From: an uncultured Bacteroides sp.
GTDB lineage: Bacteria; Bacteroidota; Bacteroidia; Bacteroidales; Bacteroidaceae
Direction of reading: 5' to 3'
Length of the DNA: 10,934 bases
Assembly: GCA_900556625.1 (NCBI GenBank)
Contig: USPQ01000095.1
Location: 1-10,934 of the forward strand
Below are positions 6,443 to 10,934 of the stretch, piece after piece (positions within the stretch are counted from its first letter, which is position 1; each line of letters opens with the position of its first letter). A model generated the notes under the pieces. The model ran no database searches, was not told the origin of the DNA, and was given only the letters and a program-made list of their open reading frames with translations. The position numbers and the translations under genes are program-made.

Positions 6443-7366
6443 ATGGCTTCACTGAAAGAAGTAAAAACCAGAATAAATTCGGTAAAGAGTACCCGAAAAA
6501 TCACTTCAGCAATGAAGATGGTGGCTTCTGCCAAATTACATAAGGCACAAGGAGCCATTGAGAATATGTTGCCTTATCAGAAGAAGTTGAACAAGATTCT
6601 GACTAACTTTCTGAGTGCGGACCTTCCTATCGAATCTCCCTACGTGAAGGAGCGCGAAGTGAAGCGTGTGGCAATTGTCGCCTTCTCTTCGAATACGTCT
6701 CTTTGTGGTGCTTTCAATGCCAATGTGATAAAAATGTTATTGCAAACGGTAGGTGAATATCGCACTCTCGGGCAAGACAATATCTTGATATTTCCAATAG
6801 GCAAGAAAGTAGATGAAGCTGTAAAACGCATGGGATTCCAACCGCAGGAAACTTCGCCCACCTTATCTGACAAACCGACTTATCAGGAAGCTGCCGACTT
6901 GGCTCATCGTCTGATGGGGATGTTTGTATCCGGTGAAATAGACCGTGTGGAAATTATCTATCATCATTTTAAGTCTATGGGTACGCAAATCCTCCTTCGT
7001 GAAACGTATCTTCCCATCGATCTGACACATATCATAGATGAAGAAGAACAAAACAAGGAGCAGATGAATGAGGAGCAAAAGGACAAAGGGGAGGCGGAAA
7101 GACGTGAAGTCGCCAACGACTACATCATCGAACCCAACGCTGAAGAACTGATTGCCAACCTAATCCCAACTGTATTAAGCCAGAAACTATTTACAGCAGC
7201 CGTTGACTCGAACACATCGGAACACGCTGCCCGTACGTTAGCTATGCAGGTAGCTACGGATAATGCGAACGAGCTGATTCAGGATTTGACGAAGCAATAT
7301 AACAAGAGTCGTCAGCAGGCTATTACAAATGAGCTGTTGGATATTGTGGGGGGCTCTATGAAATAA
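6443..7366 (+). CDS. atpG: ATP synthase F1 subunit gamma
   Basis: Gamma is the central shaft that turns inside the alpha/beta head. The 307-residue protein has the conserved N-terminal helix (about residues 5-28, INSVKSTRKITSAMKMVAS) and the C-terminal helix (about 240-307), ending in RQQAITNELLDIVGGSMK. These two form the coiled-coil shaft, with the globular domain between. A very charged stretch at about residues 199-225, rich in Glu, Lys and Gln, makes it about 20 residues longer than the E. coli protein. The ATG follows an AT-rich AATTTAAAAAATT tract and has no clear Shine-Dalgarno sequence. It is the last gene of the operon, and a hairpin region follows. Confidence 0.97.
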   Translation: MASLKEVKTRINSVKSTRKITSAMKMVASAKLHKAQGAIENMLPYQKKLNKILTNFLSADLPIESPYVKEREVKRVAIVAFSSNTSLCGAFNANVIKMLLQTVGEYRTLGQDNILIFPIGKKVDEAVKRMGFQPQETSPTLSDKPTYQEAADLAHRLMGMFVSGEIDRVEIIYHHFKSMGTQILLRETYLPIDLTHIIDEEEQNKEQMNEEQKDKGEAERREVANDYIIEPNAEELIANLIPTVLSQKLFTAAVDSNTSEHAARTLAMQVATDNANELIQDLTKQYNKSRQQAITNELLDIVGGSMK

Positions 7367-7394
7367 TATTCTTATTCTTTTTCTTTCTTTTTGG

Positions 7395-7430
7395 TTCTTT
7401 TTCTTTCGTATCAAGACGAAAGAAAAAGAA
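7395..7430 (+). terminator. Hairpin after atpG, possible end of the atp transcript
   Basis: Bases 7395-7409 and 7416-7430 form a perfect 15-bp stem with a 6-base loop. The left arm is almost all pyrimidine and the right arm almost all purine. It starts 28 bases after the atpG stop, where a terminator is expected. It lacks a U-run after the stem and has few G-C pairs, so it may instead be an RNA-stabilising end or a pausing site. A second copy of the pyrimidine arm at 7374-7387 could compete for the same purine arm. Confidence 0.45.
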
Positions 7431-7437
7431 TAATAGT

Positions 7438-7445
7438 TACCTTTG
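7438..7445 (+). promoter_or_regulatory. Candidate Bacteroides -7 promoter element before the helicase gene
   Basis: TACCTTTG is a full match to the Bacteroides -7 consensus TAnnTTTG. It lies 17 bases before the helicase ATG and just after the hairpin, which would give the helicase its own short-leader transcript. No TTTG is present at the expected -33 distance, so the support is partial. Confidence 0.35.
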
Positions 7446-7462
7446 TTGAAAATTTGAATCCC

Positions 7463-9634
7463 ATGGAAAATAATCCCGAACTGCAACTAGCGTGGCAGTT
7501 CATTGAAAATACAGGCACACATTTATTTCTTACCGGAAAGGCCGGAACCGGAAAAACTACATTTCTGAGAAGATTGAAGGAACAGAGTCCTAAACGTATG
7601 GTTATCTTGGCGCCGACAGGTATCGCCGCTATCAATGCGGGAGGAGTTACCATTCATTCTTTTTTCCAGTTATCTTTTGCACCTTTTGTTCCGGAGACCA
7701 CGTTCAACTCTTCCCAGACACACTATCGTTTCAGTAAAGAAAAGCGGAATATCATTCGTAGCATGGACTTGCTGGTCATAGATGAGATCAGTATGGTGCG
7801 TGCCGATTTGTTGGATGCGATAGATTCGGCTCTGCGGAGATACCGGGATAGGGAAAAGCCTTTCGGTGGAGTCCAATTGCTGATGATTGGAGATTTGCAG
7901 CAGTTAGCCCCTGTGGTGAAAGAGAATGAATGGGAAATGTTGAAGAACTATTATGAAACCCCTTACTTCTTTGCCAGCCGTGCTTTGCGTGAGACGGTAT
8001 ATATGACAATAGAACTGAAAACAGTCTATCGTCAGAGTGATACCTTTTTTCTTTCCTTGTTGAATAAGATACGTGAGAATCAGGCGGACGATGAAGTATT
8101 GAATGAGTTGAACCGTCGGTATCAGCCGGGTTTTCGTCCTCGCAAGGAAGAAGGCTACATCCGTCTGACAACGCATAATTATCAGGCGCAGAAGGTGAAC
8201 GATAATGAATTGGCCTCTCTGCCCGGGCAGACTTATAGTTTTCGTGCAGAGATAGACGGAACTTTTCCGGAATATTTATATCCGGCAGACGAAGTTCTCA
8301 CCATAAAAGCGGGGGCACAGATTATGTTCCTTAAAAATGACCCCTCGTCGGAAAAGCGGTATTATAATGGCATGATTGGAGAAGTGGCAGCCGTTAATGA
8401 TGCGGGGATGATTGTGCGGGGAAAAGATAATGGAGATGAATTTCAGTTATTGCCGGAAGAGTGGGGCAATTATAAATATGTGCTGAATGAAGAAACGAAG
8501 GAAATCACCGAAGAGATAGAAGGAACCTTCCGTCAGTATCCTATCCGGTTAGCTTGGGCTATTACGATACATAAGAGTCAGGGACTGACGTTTGAGCGTG
8601 CCATTATTGATGCGCGCAATTCCTTTGCGCATGGGCAGACCTACGTAGCCTTAAGCCGTTGCAAAACTTTGGAAGGCATGGTGCTGGAATCCCCTCTGCG
8701 CAGAGAAGCTATCATCAGTGATAGTACTGTAGATGACTTCACCAAAGAAGTAGAAAGAAACAAACCGGGCAACCGGCAGTTACACGATATGCAGAAGGCC
8801 TATTTCTTTGATTTACTGAGTGATTTATTCAACTTTTATTCGCTCGACCAAGCTTATAAGCGGCTGCTTCGCCTGATAGATGAAGACCTCTATAAGCTTT
8901 ATCCGAAACAACTTGCCGAGTATAAAGAATTGGCTCCTCATATCAAAGAAAAGATAGTGGAAGTGTCTCAACGTTTCCGCAATCAATATACCCGATTGAT
9001 AAATGGGAGCGATGATTATGCGGTGGACCAGGGATTGCAGGAGCGGGTTCGTTCCGGTGCAGGATACTTTCGTAAGGAACTCGAACCTGTACGCGCGTTG
9101 TTTGAAAAGACGAATATGCCCCTTGATAATAAAGAACTTAGGAAGCAGTTGAATGAACGCCTGCAAGCGTTGGACGATGCGTTGTGGATTAAGGAATCTT
9201 TATTGGAAGCGATGATGGGGCAACCCTTTACTGTTACGGGATATTTGAAGTTAAAAGCTAAAGTGACGTTAAGCCTTGAAGACGATTCTTCTTCCGGTTC
9301 TTCACCCAAAGCTCCGAAAGAGAAGAGAGAACGGAAAGGACGTAAAGAACGTACACGTAGTTCTTCGAAAGCAAAGGTTGAGGTTCCTACAGATATTCTG
9401 TACCCGGAGCTTTATCGTACCTTGTCCGAATGGAGAGCGGCAAAAGCACGCGAAGTAAGTCTCCCGGCTTATATCATAATGCAACAGAAAGCCCTGATGG
9501 GGATTGTAAACTTGTTGCCCGATACTCCGGAAGCTTTGGAGGCCATACCCTATTTCGGTGCGAAGGGAGTACAGAAATACGGGCTTGAAATTTTGGGGAT
9601 TATTCGCGAATATCTGAAAAATGCTAAGAGTTAA
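7463..9634 (+). CDS. PIF1-like SF1B DNA helicase with C-terminal HRDC domain
   Basis: This is a predicted ATP-driven 5'-to-3' DNA helicase of the PIF1/RecD-like group, probably acting in replication or repair. In the 723-residue protein the helicase motifs are in order: Walker A GKAGTGKT (25-32), motif Ia APTGIAA (50-56), Walker B VIDE with Asp107 and Glu108, motif III GDLQQLAPV (143-151), TIHKSQGLT (368-376) and VALSRC with Arg399. After a helical middle region (about 430-600) comes a low-complexity Ser/Lys/Arg linker (about 606-640), then an HRDC-type helical domain (about 647-720) that probably binds nucleic acid. I chose the ATG at 7463. The frame is open upstream to a TTG, but that stretch runs through the hairpin. 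The gene stands apart from the atp operon in function and converges on the lysO pair, ending 4 bases from the stop of lysO-C. Confidence 0.9.
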   Translation: MENNPELQLAWQFIENTGTHLFLTGKAGTGKTTFLRRLKEQSPKRMVILAPTGIAAINAGGVTIHSFFQLSFAPFVPETTFNSSQTHYRFSKEKRNIIRSMDLLVIDEISMVRADLLDAIDSALRRYRDREKPFGGVQLLMIGDLQQLAPVVKENEWEMLKNYYETPYFFASRALRETVYMTIELKTVYRQSDTFFLSLLNKIRENQADDEVLNELNRRYQPGFRPRKEEGYIRLTTHNYQAQKVNDNELASLPGQTYSFRAEIDGTFPEYLYPADEVLTIKAGAQIMFLKNDPSSEKRYYNGMIGEVAAVNDAGMIVRGKDNGDEFQLLPEEWGNYKYVLNEETKEITEEIEGTFRQYPIRLAWAITIHKSQGLTFERAIIDARNSFAHGQTYVALSRCKTLEGMVLESPLRREAIISDSTVDDFTKEVERNKPGNRQLHDMQKAYFFDLLSDLFNFYSLDQAYKRLLRLIDEDLYKLYPKQLAEYKELAPHIKEKIVEVSQRFRNQYTRLINGSDDYAVDQGLQERVRSGAGYFRKELEPVRALFEKTNMPLDNKELRKQLNERLQALDDALWIKESLLEAMMGQPFTVTGYLKLKAKVTLSLEDDSSSGSSPKAPKEKRERKGRKERTRSSSKAKVEVPTDILYPELYRTLSEWRAAKAREVSLPAYIIMQQKALMGIVNLLPDTPEALEAIPYFGAKGVQKYGLEILGIIREYLKNAKS

Positions 9635-9638
9635 GGAT

Positions 9639-10259
9639 TCAGAGATTACAGAAAAAAGAAACGAAGACCGGAACACTGATGTCAATCAGGATACCGTGTA
9701 GAATGGCGATAGGAATCATTTCTTTTCCTGAATATCTACTGATAGACGGTAACAGCACATCCATCGAATTGACTCCGGCTACAGAAATAGGCGCTAACTC
9801 CCCGAAATATTTCTTGATGATCGGAGTACCAATCAATGCTGTCATTTCACGGAAGATATTGGTTATCAGGGCAATAGTGCCTAGTTCCGTTGCTAGTTGA
9901 AGTCCGATAGATGGTTCTTTAAACTGAGTGATAAGAATGGAGGACAGTGAGTAATATGCAAAGCCGCTTCCTACTGCCATACAGTCGAATACACTCCATT
10001 GGTGTAGCAACAGGCTTGCCAGAGCCGAGAACAATAGTGTGCCGATAATTGTTCCTAACGGAATCAATAGCATTTTGGGATGCAGATGTGAAACAATAGT
10101 TTTCAAATTCTTATTAGAGCCGATACTGATTCCTACTTGCAACATTAATCCGTAAAGTATATACATGGAGACAGCATGTGTGTCGAACTCGAACTTATTA
10201 AAAAATCCCATGATACAACCTATACAAAAGAATAATATAACAATCAGACTTCCTTTCAT
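9639..10259 (-). CDS. lysO: LysO-family lysine exporter, larger C-terminal half
   Basis: This is the membrane exporter half corresponding to roughly residues 95-299 of E. coli LysO (YbjE), which exports L-lysine and toxic lysine analogues. The 206-residue product is almost entirely hydrophobic, with about six to seven membrane segments. It matches E. coli LysO, from memory, at GSGFAYYSLSSILIT (about residues 97-111), REMTAL (137-142), NSMDVLLP (164-171) and the HG motif in ILHGIL. Glu138 and Asp167 line up with Glu233 and Asp261, reported as the essential intramembrane acidic pair. The motif GISIGSN is at 43-49. The ATG overlaps the stop of the upstream half as ATGA and has a strong Shine-Dalgarno site. 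Transport of lysine is inferred from the family; another basic amino acid is possible. Confidence 0.85.
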   Translation of the reverse strand: MKGSLIVILFFCIGCIMGFFNKFEFDTHAVSMYILYGLMLQVGISIGSNKNLKTIVSHLHPKMLLIPLGTIIGTLLFSALASLLLHQWSVFDCMAVGSGFAYYSLSSILITQFKEPSIGLQLATELGTIALITNIFREMTALIGTPIIKKYFGELAPISVAGVNSMDVLLPSISRYSGKEMIPIAILHGILIDISVPVFVSFFCNL

Positions 10260-10534
10260 TGTTTACCTCCTTTCTTGAAAAACAGTTGTAATACTAAGCG
10301 GGCGGCAATCAGACTTCCCAATACACCGGATGTGGAAAGGATGATAGCTTGCCATCCGAATTTTCCGAGATTGTTTACAATCAGACTGTTAGAACCAATA
10401 GATACTCCCAAGATAAAGAGTAACAAGAATATTGTAAGAGAAATTGTCTTTTCTGTCTTTTGCAGAATGCTCCAGTTACGCAATGCATAACCAATGCCGA
10501 TTCCTAAGAACATAGTGGATATAATAGAGAACAT
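10256..10534 (-). CDS. LysO-family lysine exporter, small N-terminal half
   Basis: This 92-residue, three-segment membrane protein corresponds to the N-terminal part of single-chain LysO. It starts MFSIISTMFLGIGIGY, close to the start of E. coli LysO (MFSGLLII...), and that supports the ATG at 10534. The frame stays open to a TTG at 10576 but the added 14 residues have no counterpart in the family. GVSIGSN at residues 43-49 is at exactly the same positions as GISIGSN in the larger half. The C-terminus is basic (FFKKGGKQ), and the codons for KKGG double as the ribosome site of the next gene. The two products together total 298 residues against 299 in E. coli, so they most likely assemble into one transporter. 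Confidence 0.82.
   Translation of the reverse strand: MFSIISTMFLGIGIGYALRNWSILQKTEKTISLTIFLLLFILGVSIGSNSLIVNNLGKFGWQAIILSTSGVLGSLIAARLVLQLFFKKGGKQ
10265..10273 (-). promoter_or_regulatory. Strong Shine-Dalgarno site for the larger lysO gene
   Basis: On the - strand AAAGGAGGT is followed by AAACA and then the ATG at 10259. This is a near-perfect anti-16S match at good spacing, and stands out because the other genes here have weak sites. It argues that the second half is truly translated from its own start, so the split is not a simple frameshift. Confidence 0.8.
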
Positions 10535-10819
10535 ATTATGATATATTGGGGTGATTCGGTTATACGAATAATTCAATTACACACTGAATACCTGTTTTCA
10601 AAAAGATAATATATCTTATTGAAAATCAATTAGAAATACTACTTATAAATAAAAAGAAATTGATAAGCAGTTTCTGTAAAAAAGAATGGGTGAATTTAGA
10701 TGAATCCGCTGAACCAATGTACATGTACGCAACTTGAATTGCAGAAAGAGGATATCCCTGCAGGAGTTGGAGAAATGTTATGTAATTGTAATATTGGGTT
10801 CATCGTTGGTTTTTCTATT
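10535..10819 (-). promoter_or_regulatory. Long 5' leader of the lysO pair, foldable, no standard gene
   Basis: This stretch, over 280 bases, lies between the candidate promoter at 10826-10857 and the lysO start. Its upstream third can form a stem: 10794-10806 (CGATGAACCCAAT) pairs with 10707-10718 (ATTGGTTCAGCG) with one mismatch and one bulge, enclosing about 75 bases. The same 5' strand can instead pair with GGATTCATC at 10699-10707. On the + strand the enclosed part and its edge contain the palindromes GTACATGTAC (10719-10728), GGATATCC (10750-10757) and CCTGCAGG (10757-10764). The downstream half is AT-rich and holds a weaker -7-like TATCTTTT at 10601-10608. A 35-codon - strand frame (10696-10803) begins inside the stem. 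I do not recognise a known riboswitch. Confidence 0.45.
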
Positions 10820-10825
10820 TTGCTG

Positions 10826-10857
10826 CAAAGATACAGCTTTATTGTATATTTTCCAAA
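10826..10857 (-). promoter_or_regulatory. Bacteroides-type promoter reading toward lysO
   Basis: On the - strand TTTG (10854-10857) is followed after 20 bases by TATCTTTG (10826-10833). Both boxes and the spacing fit the Bacteroides primary sigma consensus (TTTG, 19-21 bases, TAnnTTTG). Transcription would begin near 10820 and run into the lysO leader. Just upstream, ACGTAACGT at 10870-10878 is a near-palindrome that could be a binding site, though it is short. Confidence 0.75.
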
Positions 10858-10886
10858 TAAATATGTAAAACGTAACGTACAGACAT

Positions 10887-10911
10887 AAAAAAAGGAGCAA
10901 CGCCTTGCTCC
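10887..10911 (-). terminator. Intrinsic terminator of a - strand gene beyond the right edge
   Basis: GGAGCAA (10894-10900) and TTGCTCC (10905-10911) form a 7-bp stem with a CGCC tetraloop. Read on the - strand it is followed by seven T bases (the A-run at 10887-10893). It must end a - strand transcript entering from the right; stop codons in the last 15 bases fit the 3' end or trailer of that gene. It isolates the lysO promoter from upstream reading. Confidence 0.85.
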
Positions 10912-10934
10912 AACCTTTGTTAACCTTAAATCTA

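Noticed and set aside
7391..7462. Upstream TTG start for the helicase
   Set aside because: The added 24 residues are coded by the hairpin and promoter-like region; the family-like start is the ATG at 7463.
10256..10259. Split lysO as a frameshift pseudogene
   Set aside because: The AAAGGAGGT site at proper distance, the ATGA overlap and sound sequence on both sides argue for two working genes.
10535..10576. Upstream TTG start for the small lysO half
   Set aside because: E. coli LysO begins MFS, matching the ATG at 10534; the extra 14 residues have no counterpart.
10535..10819. Lysine riboswitch (L box) in the lysO leader
   Set aside because: I looked for the conserved purine-rich core motifs and did not see them; only simple stems and palindromes are visible.
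10700..10888. 62-codon open frame on the + strand near the right end
   Set aside because: It runs against a near-perfect - strand promoter and into the terminator's A-run, has no recognisable domain and no ribosome site that stands out. Treated as chance.
1..10934. CRISPR arrays, tRNA or rRNA genes, insertion sequences
   Set aside because: No regularly spaced repeats, no tRNA-like cloverleaf with CCA end, no rRNA segments and no transposase frames were seen on either strand.

Overview
The window looks like a piece of a gut Bacteroides-type genome (phylum Bacteroidota). The ATP synthase subunits match the Bacteroides proteins I remember, the alpha subunit especially closely. Shine-Dalgarno sites are mostly weak and A-rich, and two upstream elements fit the Bacteroides promoter consensus (-33 TTTG, -7 TAnnTTTG). 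I could not search a database, so the genus is a recognition call.

Bases 1-7366 hold an almost complete F1Fo ATP synthase operon on the + strand, in the order atpD-atpC-(atpI-like)-atpB-atpE-atpF-atpH-atpA-atpG. Only the first two or three codons of atpD are missing at the left edge. Beta and epsilon come first rather than last as in E. coli. Together the genes supply the whole membrane sector (a, b, c), the stalks (delta, gamma, epsilon) and the catalytic head (alpha, beta). A small four-helix membrane protein sits where AtpI is usually found. Features of note are an epsilon subunit with no C-terminal inhibitory helices, an a subunit with a signal peptide and an extra periplasmic domain, a His/Glu exchange next to the a-subunit arginine, a 27-residue insert in beta, and a repeat-rich 102-base gap that separates gamma from the other subunits.

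Bases 7367-7462 are a pyrimidine-rich spacer with a perfect 15-bp hairpin and a -7-like promoter element. Bases 7463-9634 encode a PIF1-type SF1B DNA helicase with a C-terminal HRDC domain.

Bases 9639-10534, on the - strand and convergent with the helicase, encode an L-lysine exporter of the LysO (DUF340) family. It is split into two genes that overlap by ATGA, with an unusually strong Shine-Dalgarno site before the second. The two acidic residues I recall as essential in E. coli LysO are conserved in the larger half, and both halves carry the same G-(V/I)-S-I-G-S-N motif at the same residue positions.

Bases 10535-10934 contain no convincing standard gene. Read on the - strand they hold an intrinsic terminator for a gene beyond the right edge, then a near-perfect Bacteroides promoter, then a leader of about 285 bases that can fold and runs up to lysO. 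This leader is the least explained part of the window.
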